From CAKQOE01 sp051892195 (GTDB lineage: Bacteria; Bacillota; Clostridia; Peptostreptococcales; Anaerovoracaceae): a DNA stretch of 11,866 nucleotides. The stretch covers positions 1 to 11,866 of the forward strand of contig JBJFFZ010000095.1 in the NCBI GenBank assembly GCA_051892195.1, read 5' to 3'. Under the pieces are notes generated by a model that saw only the letters and a program-made list of their open reading frames with translations, ran no database searches and had not been told where the DNA came from. The position numbers and the translations under genes were made by a program. This document shows positions 4,980-11,866 of this stretch, piece by piece. Every line of letters starts with the position of its first letter. Position 1 is the stretch's first letter.

Positions 4980-7900
4980 GCTTTCAAAGGTCAGACTGAT
5001 CAACTGGTACGGTTTCAGCAATGTAACGGTTCCCTTCGGCTTTTTTACACTGATTGCCGGCAAAAACGGAAACGGAAAATCAGTTTTGCTGGATGCTGTG
5101 AAATACGCTCTGTACGGCGATACTGTTTTTAATAAGTCAACGGAAAATCGCGGGAGCAGAACGATCCCGTCCTATACCCGTGGACTGCTGGATGCTACTG
5201 CAGGTTCCTGTATGAGGCCGGCGAACAGAATGCCTAATGTATCTACACATATTGTTCTGGAAATGTATGAAAGGAAACTGGAACGCTATTTTATTCTTGG
5301 AACAGTGATTGAGACCAATGCTGCGGATGGATATGTAACTCAGAGGTATGTGCTGGACGGAAAAAAGATGGAAGATATTTCCCACACTTATACGGAGGGC
5401 CAGGATACTTTTGTTTATAACGGAGCGCAGCTTCAGAAGATGTATGGGATGAAAATGCTTTCTTCCACGGAAGGTCTGAAAAAATTTATGCAGCGTACAG
5501 GGCTGCGGCTCAATGAGGAACAGCTTATCGCCTTTCGTAGAAAGCTGCGAAGCATCATGTCCTATGATCCCGGGGATAAGATTGACCAGTTTATAAGGAA
5601 AAATGTTCTTGAAGAAAGAAAAGTGGATTTTTCAAAGCTGGTGGAAGCGAAGAGAAACATAGATGCTCTCACAGATACCTTTCAGGCCATTGATTCAGAG
5701 ATCCGGGAGCTGGAGGGTATTCTTGCCTGTTTTGAAGAACTGAAACGGGCGGAAAATGTGATACTTACAGATAATATTAAAATCACATATCGGGAGTTTC
5801 TGCGGTTCAGCAAAATTATAGAGGAAACCGCCCGGGCCATGGAGCTTGCAACAAAGCAGATGGAAGAGGACGAGCGAAAGCTGGATATTCTCAAAGAGAA
5901 GGAGCACCGGCTTCGTGAGGAACTGAGCGAGGCACAGCTGAATCTCAGTCAGCTGGACTGTGCAAGAGCTATCCGGGAAGCAGAGGCAGCACTTGTGGAT
6001 GCAGAAAAAGCAAAAGATGTTCTGTTGCGGGAAAAGAACGAGCTTCTTCAGCAGCAGGAACGGATTCTGAGGCTTGTGGAATGGTATTCCTCCCAAGGGA
6101 AGGAATGCGCAGATAGAAATGTACTTTTAGCCCTGACGGAAAACAGTTACACAGGTGTGCAGAAGTCATCTGCTGTAGAGGCATTTGTGTCCAGACTGCA
6201 GGATTACAGAGACAGCCTACTGGTAAAAATTATGCGCTTCAGGGATGAAATCAGGAATAACGAAGAGGGGCAGCAACGCTGCCAGAAGCTTATTGATGAC
6301 TGCAATGCAAGGATTACCAATTACTCCGAGATTCCGGAGTATATATCTTTGAAGAACGAAATCAACCGGGAGTTTGAAAAGAGGGGAATCCAGTCCGAAG
6401 CACGGTTTGCCTGCGAGTATGTCATCGGCCTTGTGGATGAGGGTTGGCGTGATGTGATTGAGGGATATCTGGGGCGCAGGCGATATACGATCCTGGTTGA
6501 ACCTGAATACTACGATGTGGCAGATGACGTTCTTAATAATTCGAAATATAGATATGCACACCTGTTCAATACAAAGCTTCTTATGAAGAAAAACATAAAG
6601 AAGGTAGAGAACGCGGCAGCAGATTTCATTGAAGTAAAGAATCCCGTAGCAAGGAAATATTTCGATTATCAGCTGGGGCGTTTTCATGCTGTGGATCTGA
6701 AGGATGTAAGGAATTATGAAAATGCCATGGCAAAGGAAGGTCGCGTATCGGTTGCCATGGACAGTTATTTTATCCGTTTTGAAAGCATCCGCCATTATTA
6801 TCTGGGGCAGAAGGCGCTGGAAATCAACAGATCAAAGGCTGAAAAACAGCTGATTCAATTGAAAGAACGCTGGAAGGAACAGCAAGAGGCAGTGAGAGCG
6901 GCAGAAGAACAGCGTTCCTGGCTGGAAACACAGACCGGGCTGATTACCGTCTGCAACTACAATGCCTGCACAGAATACGAGGATGCCTTGCATGAATACA
7001 GCGTCCGGAGGGATCAGCTCCGGGCACTGGAGGATGCGCAGCGAAATAATATGGAATATGTAGAGCTGGCAGGCCGGGTGACGCATTTAAAACAGGAACT
7101 TGATTCCGCAGAAACGCAGATGAATATTCTTCGTAATGACCGGTCCCGCCAGGAAACTGCCTATCTGTCAAACAGAGGGGAGTATGAACGTGCAGAATCG
7201 GAGCTTGGCCCTGTGCAGGAAAAGCTGACAAAGTATAAAAAAGACAGCCATGCCGTTTATGAAAAGGCTCTGGCAGACTATAACCGTTTTTGTGATGCCG
7301 GTGAAAGAGGTACCGGAGGAACACTGAAGGACCGGTCCAGAGCGGAACGCACTCTCCGGGAGGCAGGAGTAAAGCTTACCGAAGTACAGTCTGCTTACAA
7401 TGCGGCACGGACTGCAGAAAATCGCCTGCCTGTCTCACCTGAATCCCAGGCAGAATATCAGAGCCGCAAAGACAGAATCTGGATGGACGATCGTCAGGAA
7501 ATCAGCGAAAAGCTGAAAATCCAGACCAGTAAATACGAGTCTATTTTTAAAAACGAGTTCGTTCTGACGATTTTGAAATCCTGTGAAAATGCAAGAGCTG
7601 ATCTGAAGCTGATCAATGCGGAGCTGTCTCGTCTGGATTTTCGATCACGTTATGAATTTGAAGTAAAATATATCAGGGATGGATCAGATTATGAAAAAAT
7701 CATAGAATATGCCAAATATCTGAAAGAAAAGGAAAGCCTTGGAGCATCTGCCGGGCAGATGACATTGGAGGAAATGGTTTCGGATTCAGGGGAACGGGGA
7801 AACGTTCTGGAAAAGGAAATTCGCAGGATTATTGCTGGCATCGTATCAGGAAGTGACCGAAACCGGCTGGAACAGTTTGCAGATTACAGAAATTATATGA

Positions 7901-8277
7901 ATTATGAGATTCTGGTTTCCAACGAAGATGTATTGAATAAAGCAAAGCTGTCACGTCAGTCCGGATACAATTCCGGCGCGGAGGTTCAGATCCCGTATAT
8001 GCTGATTCTGCTGTCAGCTCTGCTTATGATCTACAATGATAAAAGTGACTCCACCAGACTTGTATTTATCGATGAGCCTTTTGCAAAGATGGACCCCACA
8101 AATGTAAAGATTATGCTGGGGTTTATGAAGGAGCAGAGGCTGCAGATGGTCTTTTGTGCGCCGGATAAAACAGAACTTATCGGAAACGAGTGTGATGTGA
8201 TTCTTCCTGTTTTGAGAACAAGGCCGGATCTGATGGAAATCGGGATTGTTGAAATACATGAGGGGACTGCGGGTTGA
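4972..8277 (+). CDS. jetC: Wadjet system protein JetC (SMC/MukB-like ATPase)
   Basis: This is a 1101-residue SMC-type motor that dimerises and hydrolyses ATP to extrude DNA loops. Walker A is G30-K-N-G-N-G-K-S37 in the N-terminal head. Walker B is 'RLVFIDEP' near the C-terminus, with D1034 and the catalytic E1035. Between the heads, residues about 220-445 form a coiled coil rich in E, K, L and Q. A globular hinge-like part spans about 450-605, including 'RRRYTILVEPEYYDV', and a returning coiled coil follows. The ABC signature position (residues 994-1004, SRQSGYNSGAE) is far from the usual LSGGQ, as I would expect for divergent MukB/JetC proteins. It overlaps jetB by 8 nt and jetD by 4 nt. The chosen start omits 11 residues of the longest frame because of the ribosome binding site at 4953-4960. 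Confidence 0.93.
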   Translation: MIELSKVRLINWYGFSNVTVPFGFFTLIAGKNGNGKSVLLDAVKYALYGDTVFNKSTENRGSRTIPSYTRGLLDATAGSCMRPANRMPNVSTHIVLEMYERKLERYFILGTVIETNAADGYVTQRYVLDGKKMEDISHTYTEGQDTFVYNGAQLQKMYGMKMLSSTEGLKKFMQRTGLRLNEEQLIAFRRKLRSIMSYDPGDKIDQFIRKNVLEERKVDFSKLVEAKRNIDALTDTFQAIDSEIRELEGILACFEELKRAENVILTDNIKITYREFLRFSKIIEETARAMELATKQMEEDERKLDILKEKEHRLREELSEAQLNLSQLDCARAIREAEAALVDAEKAKDVLLREKNELLQQQERILRLVEWYSSQGKECADRNVLLALTENSYTGVQKSSAVEAFVSRLQDYRDSLLVKIMRFRDEIRNNEEGQQRCQKLIDDCNARITNYSEIPEYISLKNEINREFEKRGIQSEARFACEYVIGLVDEGWRDVIEGYLGRRRYTILVEPEYYDVADDVLNNSKYRYAHLFNTKLLMKKNIKKVENAAADFIEVKNPVARKYFDYQLGRFHAVDLKDVRNYENAMAKEGRVSVAMDSYFIRFESIRHYYLGQKALEINRSKAEKQLIQLKERWKEQQEAVRAAEEQRSWLETQTGLITVCNYNACTEYEDALHEYSVRRDQLRALEDAQRNNMEYVELAGRVTHLKQELDSAETQMNILRNDRSRQETAYLSNRGEYERAESELGPVQEKLTKYKKDSHAVYEKALADYNRFCDAGERGTGGTLKDRSRAERTLREAGVKLTEVQSAYNAARTAENRLPVSPESQAEYQSRKDRIWMDDRQEISEKLKIQTSKYESIFKNEFVLTILKSCENARADLKLINAELSRLDFRSRYEFEVKYIRDGSDYEKIIEYAKYLKEKESLGASAGQMTLEEMVSDSGERGNVLEKEIRRIIAGIVSGSDRNRLEQFADYRNYMNYEILVSNEDVLNKAKLSRQSGYNSGAEVQIPYMLILLSALLMIYNDKSDSTRLVFIDEPFAKMDPTNVKIMLGFMKEQRLQMVFCAPDKTELIGNECDVILPVLRTRPDLMEIGIVEIHEGTAG
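8260..8276 (+). promoter_or_regulatory. Ribosome binding site and TTG start of jetD
   Basis: GAGGGG (8260-8265) lies 8 nt before TTG 8274. The TTG overlaps the jetC stop in the sequence TTGA. No in-frame ATG occurs until well inside the N-terminal domain, near residue 151, so TTG is the believable initiator. A rare start codon with an overlap suggests low, coupled expression of the nuclease (inference). Confidence 0.75.
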
Positions 8278-9494
8278 GTACAAATTATGAGGAAAAGCTG
8301 CTGATTGCGCTGGCAGAGAAATACCGGAAGAGCAAGAAAGACACGGGGGAGAACCGGATTCGCCGTCGGACTTCGGTGAAACCGGAAAACATCTACAGCC
8401 GTTATCACGACAATGACGGGGATTTTGAAAAAATATCCGCCCTCAATGAAGCTGTGTACAGTCTTGTGGAAAAAGGATTTGTACAGGTGGAAACTGAGTC
8501 TTTCGGTACGGAACTGAAAAAGATTTTTCTGGTAGACGAAAAGATTTCTGAAACAGAGCAGTATCTGAAGGATGTTTACGATTATGTCCCAAAGGAAAAC
8601 AAGCTGAATAGGCTCAGCCGACTGATCGATGCTTACGGGGATGCGTCGGAGATCTGCAGAGCGGAGTGTCAGGAACTCAGAGAAAAGCTGAGAAAGAGGA
8701 TTGTGCCGAAGAATCTTGAAGAGATGGAGCAGGTGCTGGCAGCTGTTGCGTTTATTGAGAAGAACCAGGAGGAACTGTTTATCAGAGAAGCTTCCCTTAA
8801 GATTTACGGAGATTCAAAAATCTTTGAGGAGAAGACCATGGAACCGGTGTGTGCCATGCTGAGGCGATACGATGAGTATCCTTCTGAAGCGAATGGTTTT
8901 CTGGATGAAATCCTTGAGAAATACCATATTCGGAAAGAGCCTCAGCGGCTGGCCCTTCGGGGAAATGTGGGGATCCGAATCGGTGGTGAGAAAATCGAAC
9001 TGGGCAATTTTGCTCAGGGTATCGAGTTTTCTGCTTTGGATGCAGCGAGAATCCAGAGCATTGCGGTTCGTTCACCCCGGTTTATGACGGTGGAAAATAA
9101 AACCGCTTATCTCAGGTATCAACCGGAAGACACGGTTCTGTTTTATCTCGGCGGTTATGCAAATCGGGATCAGAGGAATTTTATCCGAATGGTTTACCGG
9201 GACAATCCGGAAGTGGAATACCTTCATTTCGGCGATATAGATGCGGGAGGCTTCTGGATTCATCAGCATTTATGTGAAGTAACAGGGGTGAAGTTCGGGA
9301 TGTTTGGAATGTCGGAGCGTGAGCTTGGGGATCCTGCCTATGATTCCTGTCTGCATTCACTGACGGAGAGGGATCGAGCAGGTCTCAGGCATCTGGCGGA
9401 ATATCCGGAATATCGCACGGTTGCGGAATACATGCTTGAAAAGAATGTGAAGCTGGAGCAGGAAATCATCAGTCTGCGTCTGATGCAAGAATAA
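8274..9494 (+). CDS. jetD: Wadjet system nuclease JetD (TOPRIM domain)
   Basis: This is a 406-residue nuclease subunit that cuts the DNA loaded by JetABC, protecting the cell from plasmids. The C-terminal half is a TOPRIM fold with the metal-binding catalytic residues in place: E274 in 'MTVENKTAYLRY' and D321-I-D323 in 'HFGDIDAGGFWI'. The N-terminal about 100 residues look like a winged-helix arm, including a basic 'RIRRRTS' segment suited to DNA contact. The domain matches the JetD/DUF2220 family C-terminus as I recall it. It is the last gene of the operon and is followed by an intrinsic terminator. No truncation or missing catalytic residue is seen, so the system is probably active. Confidence 0.92.
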   Translation: MSTNYEEKLLIALAEKYRKSKKDTGENRIRRRTSVKPENIYSRYHDNDGDFEKISALNEAVYSLVEKGFVQVETESFGTELKKIFLVDEKISETEQYLKDVYDYVPKENKLNRLSRLIDAYGDASEICRAECQELREKLRKRIVPKNLEEMEQVLAAVAFIEKNQEELFIREASLKIYGDSKIFEEKTMEPVCAMLRRYDEYPSEANGFLDEILEKYHIRKEPQRLALRGNVGIRIGGEKIELGNFAQGIEFSALDAARIQSIAVRSPRFMTVENKTAYLRYQPEDTVLFYLGGYANRDQRNFIRMVYRDNPEVEYLHFGDIDAGGFWIHQHLCEVTGVKFGMFGMSERELGDPAYDSCLHSLTERDRAGLRHLAEYPEYRTVAEYMLEKNVKLEQEIISLRLMQE

Positions 9495-9519
9495 CCGGGG
9501 AGCCCCGGCCCGGCCGGGG
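9495..9519 (+). other. GC-rich inverted repeat directly after jetD
   Basis: CCCCGG (9503-9508) pairs with CCGGGG (9514-9519) around 5 nt. A competing CCGGGG copy at 9495-9500 gives an alternative pairing. No T-run follows. It may act with the true terminator 35 nt downstream as a 3'-end barrier for the mRNA. Confidence 0.45.
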
Positions 9520-9553
9520 AAGAAGGAAAACTTCGTGATAGAATATGAAAAGG

Positions 9554-9587
9554 AAAAGCACAGCTGCGATTTTGTGGCTGTGTTTTT
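9554..9587 (+). terminator. Intrinsic terminator of the jet operon
   Basis: AAAAGCACAGC (9554-9564) pairs with GCTGTGTTTTT (9577-9587), 11 pairs with one G-U, around a 12-nt loop. The T5 tail is part of the stem, and the A-tract makes the structure able to work on both strands. It separates the Wadjet operon from dsdA. Confidence 0.85.
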
Positions 9588-9652
9588 GACAAGCTGGGCT
9601 AGCCTGGTCGATGCGCCGGTGTAAACCGGTCCTGTCTGAAGAGGAAATGTGT

Positions 9653-11017
9653 ATGAGTGTTAAGGAATATGCCAGAAAAATGATAGAAAAAGACCCGGTC
9701 TTTCAGGATATTGCGGATCAAAAGGAAACGGTATGGATGAATGACAAGTACCTGCCCTTTGATTGGATTGAAGGATTATGTCAACTGATTGTCAGTGATG
9801 ATGATATTGATGAGGCGGAAAAAAGGCTGATGCGATTTGCGCCTTTTATCGAAAAGTGTTTTCCTGAGACGGTTCCGGATCATGGAAGGATTGAGTCTCC
9901 GCTGCGGGAGATCGGGAGCATGCAACATGTGCTGGAAAAGGCATATGATGCAAGGATACCGGGAAGGCTTCTTCTCAAGATGGACAGTCATCTTGCCATC
10001 GCAGGATCAGTAAAGGCAAGGGGCGGCATCTATGAGGTACTGAAGCATGCGGAAGACCTTGTGCTGGAAGCCGGGCTTTTAACGAGGGATGATAATTATG
10101 AGAGATTTGCGGATGAGGAGATAAGAGCGTTCTTCGGGCATTACACCGTGCAGGTTGGATCTACCGGAAATCTCGGGCTTTCCATAGGCATTATGAGTGC
10201 TGCTCTTGGATTCAGGGTTAAGGTTCATATGTCTGCCGATGCAAGGCAATGGAAGAAGGATCTGCTCAGAAGCAAGGGAGTTGAAGTGCTTGAGTATGAC
10301 GACGATTACTCGGCTGCAGTCCTTGAAGGACGCCGTCAGTCTGATCTGGATCCGTCAAGTTATTTTGTGGATGATGAGTACTCGGTGCCGCTCTTCCTGG
10401 GGTATGCTGTGGCTGCCGGAAGACTGGAAAAGCAGCTTGAGGAAATGGGGATTGCGGTGGATGCAGAGCATCCGTTGATTGTGTACATTCCCTGCGGTGT
10501 CGGGGGCGCTCCCGGGGGGATTTGTTATGGATTGAAGCAGTGTTTTAGAGATAATGTACATGTGTTTTTCTGTGAGCCGGTTCTTTTTCCGTCGGTCCTT
10601 CTGGGGATGGCGTCGGATCGTTTCGATGCGGTAAATGTCAGTGATTTTGGGTTATGCGGCATGACCGCTGCGGATGGCCTTGCCTGCGGGAGCCCTTCGG
10701 GGTTTGTAACCAGAATGGACCGCAATCTTGTTTCCGGTGTGTTCACGGTGAAAGACGAGGCATTGTTTGATTATCTGAGAATGCTAAAAGACACCGAGGA
10801 TATCCGCATTGAGCCTTCCAGCTGTGCGGCATTCACAGCACCGGTTCATCTTCTTGAATACCCGTCCTGCCGGGAATACCTGAACCGGCACGGACTTACG
10901 GAAGAAAGGCTTGCCGGAGCTACGCAGATCTGCTGGGCCACCGGTGGGAAGCTGGTTCCTGAGGGGGTGTGGGAGGAGTATTTGAAAAAGGTAACAACGA
11001 CGAAAGAAAAGAAATGA
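9653..11017 (+). CDS. dsdA: D-serine dehydratase (D-serine ammonia-lyase)
   Basis: This cytoplasmic enzyme uses pyridoxal phosphate to convert D-serine to pyruvate and ammonia, for detoxification or use as a nutrient. It aligns by eye along its whole length with Escherichia coli DsdA. The PLP-binding lysine is K121 in 'GSVKARGGIYEVL', the cofactor ring contact motif is G169-STGN-L, and the phosphate-binding glycine loop is C281-GVGGAPGG. The C-terminal 'WATGGKLVPE' is also typical. I chose ATG 9653 (454 residues) because AAGAGGA at 9640-9645 lies 7 nt upstream; ATG 9611 would add 14 unlikely residues. No dsdC-type regulator or dsdX transporter is adjacent, unlike the enterobacterial locus. 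No convincing promoter is seen. It overlaps a 10-codon frame leading to the next gene. Confidence 0.95.
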   Translation: MSVKEYARKMIEKDPVFQDIADQKETVWMNDKYLPFDWIEGLCQLIVSDDDIDEAEKRLMRFAPFIEKCFPETVPDHGRIESPLREIGSMQHVLEKAYDARIPGRLLLKMDSHLAIAGSVKARGGIYEVLKHAEDLVLEAGLLTRDDNYERFADEEIRAFFGHYTVQVGSTGNLGLSIGIMSAALGFRVKVHMSADARQWKKDLLRSKGVEVLEYDDDYSAAVLEGRRQSDLDPSSYFVDDEYSVPLFLGYAVAAGRLEKQLEEMGIAVDAEHPLIVYIPCGVGGAPGGICYGLKQCFRDNVHVFFCEPVLFPSVLLGMASDRFDAVNVSDFGLCGMTAADGLACGSPSGFVTRMDRNLVSGVFTVKDEALFDYLRMLKDTEDIRIEPSSCAAFTAPVHLLEYPSCREYLNRHGLTEERLAGATQICWATGGKLVPEGVWEEYLKKVTTTKEKK

Positions 11018-11046
11018 GTGCAGAGGAATTATTGAAGAAATTATGA
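11014..11046 (+). CDS. Ten-codon reading frame linking dsdA and the phosphoesterase gene
   Basis: ATG 11014 overlaps the dsdA stop in ATGA. The frame encodes MSAEELLKKL and its own stop TGA (11044-11046) overlaps the phosphoesterase start, again as ATGA. The phosphoesterase ATG has no well-spaced ribosome binding site of its own: AGAGGAA (11022-11028) is 14 nt away. Terminating ribosomes may therefore reinitiate there. It may be only a coupling device or chance. A stable product is unlikely, though the peptide could form an amphipathic helix. Confidence 0.35.
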   Translation: MSAEELLKKL

Positions 11047-11768
11047 GAGTACTTGTAATACCGGATATTCATCTGAAAACATGGATATTTGACAGAGCAG
11101 AAAAAATCTTAAAAGACGGGAAGGCAGAGCGGGCTGTATGTCTTATGGATATTCCGGATGACTGGGATATGGAATTTCAGATCGAACGATATAAAGAAAC
11201 ATTTGACCGGACAATCGCATTTGCTGTGGCATATCCGGATACTTTATGGTGCTATGGAAACCATGATGTCAGCTACCCGTGGGGACGACTTGAAACCGGA
11301 TATTCTCCTTATGCGGAAGGAATGGTTCTGTCAAAGCTTGAAGAACTTAAGAACAGTCTGAAGGATCCGGCACAGATCAACATAATGCATCGGATTGATA
11401 ATGTGCTTTTCTCCCATGGCGGTCTTACTGCTGATTTTCTGAAATGGTTTAACGAGGATTTGCTGGATGCGGATATAGATGATGTTATAGAGGCGGTGAA
11501 CGGTGCTTCGCACGATTTTCTCTGGAATGATGAATCTCCGCTGTGGCACAGACCGCAGTATGAGACAGGAAAGATCTTCAGAGCAGATAGATACAAACAG
11601 GTGGTAGGGCATACTCCGGTGGAGAAGATATTTGAGAAAGACAGTATTATATCGACAGATGTGTTTTCGACCTATAGAGACGGAACGCAGATTGGAGAGT
11701 CTGCAATGATTGTCATTGATTCGAAAACCGGGAAATATGAGAAGGTAGAGGTTGTGTGGGAGAAATAA
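11043..11768 (+). CDS. Calcineurin-like metallophosphoesterase
   Basis: This 241-residue protein of the PPP-type metallophosphatase superfamily hydrolyses phosphate esters with two metal ions. The motifs, in order, are D8-I-H10, D36 within 'CLMDIPDDW', G72-N-H-D75, S124-H125-G-G, and G189-H190-T-P. The second motif lacks the usual glycine (MD instead of GD) but keeps the aspartate. The substrate is unknown; members act on phosphoproteins, dinucleotide polyphosphates or other phosphoesters. It is downstream of dsdA and probably in the same transcript through the small overlapping frame. A functional link to D-serine is not evident. Confidence 0.85.
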   Translation: MRVLVIPDIHLKTWIFDRAEKILKDGKAERAVCLMDIPDDWDMEFQIERYKETFDRTIAFAVAYPDTLWCYGNHDVSYPWGRLETGYSPYAEGMVLSKLEELKNSLKDPAQINIMHRIDNVLFSHGGLTADFLKWFNEDLLDADIDDVIEAVNGASHDFLWNDESPLWHRPQYETGKIFRADRYKQVVGHTPVEKIFEKDSIISTDVFSTYRDGTQIGESAMIVIDSKTGKYEKVEVVWEK

Positions 11769-11785
11769 TAAAAAAACAGGTTCTA

Positions 11786-11827
11786 TTCGTCATTTTCGAT
11801 GTCCATTTTCAACTGAAAACGGACGAA
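11786..11827. repeat. Inverted and direct repeats at the right edge of the window
   Basis: GTCC-A-TTTTC (11801-11810) pairs with GAAAA-C-GGAC (11815-11824) around AACT, nine pairs with one mismatch. A second partial copy, GTCATTTTC (11789-11797), lies just before, and TTCGTC (11786-11791) matches GACGAA (11822-11827) as an outer inverted repeat. On the + strand only A's follow; on the minus strand TAGAACCTG and then T7 follow the structure. It may be a convergent terminator or the end of an insertion sequence. The remaining bases to 11866 are AT-rich and include a TATAAT at 11847-11852 without a good -35. Confidence 0.4.
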
Positions 11828-11866
11828 AAAAAATAATATAACTAATTATAATCGAAAAATCAATCG

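Noticed and set aside
6217..6795. Minus-strand frame of 192 codons opposite jetC
   Set aside because: It lies wholly inside jetC, has no start signals, and reads as low-complexity mirror sequence.
9586..9591. Perfect TTGACA as a -35 box for dsdA
   Set aside because: The 16-18 nt spaced -10 position reads CGATGC-like sequence with no TATAAT resemblance, and the box overlaps the terminator tail.
9535..9624. Short GTG-start frame (29 codons) with AAGAAGGA upstream, between jetD and dsdA
   Set aside because: It runs through the jet operon terminator and resembles nothing I know; the ribosome site match is probably chance.
1..11866. CRISPR array, integrase or transposase gene
   Set aside because: No regularly spaced repeats and no recombinase-like protein were found on either strand; only a possible insertion sequence edge at the right end remains.

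Overview
The window looks like chromosome from a Clostridia-type Firmicute, probably a Lachnospiraceae relative. The grounds are strong AGGAGG-like ribosome binding sites, moderate base composition, CCA encoded in every tRNA gene, and the style of the proteins. This assignment is inference, since no 16S or other marker gene is present. All genes I accept lie on the + strand.

Positions 1-774 are the tail of a ribosomal RNA operon: a structured spacer, the 5S rRNA, four tRNA genes (Glu-UUC, Pro-UGG, Phe-GAA, Leu-GAG) and a clear intrinsic terminator. The 23S gene is presumably just left of the window.

Positions 780-2690 hold two accessory-looking genes. The first is a macro-domain (ADP-ribose-binding) protein with a C-terminal helix-turn-helix-like domain. 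The second is a small von Willebrand factor A protein with an intact MIDAS metal site. A hairpin and a T-run lie between them. An unusually GC-rich double hairpin follows the second gene.

Positions 2780-9590 carry the main item, a complete four-gene Wadjet (JetABCD) anti-plasmid operon. JetA is MukF/kleisin-like, JetB is MukE-like, JetC is an SMC/MukB-like ATPase and JetD is a TOPRIM nuclease. The genes overlap by 8, 8 and 4 nt, so they are probably translationally coupled. Catalytic motifs are intact in JetC (Walker A and B) and JetD (Glu plus DxD). The proteins do not look like the type I system; I cannot settle type II versus type III by eye. A promoter-like TATAAT and a leader with an attenuator-like hairpin precede the operon, and an intrinsic terminator closes it.

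Positions 9590-11768 are metabolic: D-serine dehydratase (dsdA), then a calcineurin-like metallophosphoesterase, joined by a 10-codon reading frame that overlaps both. The last 100 bases are AT-rich and carry repeated and inverted motifs that could be the edge of an insertion sequence.

Taken together, this looks like a defence or accessory insertion between an rRNA/tRNA cluster and ordinary metabolic genes. The Wadjet system itself is known. The less described parts are the macro-HTH and VWA neighbours, the operon leader, the GC-rich hairpins, the structured element before 5S and the mini reading frame between dsdA and the phosphoesterase gene.
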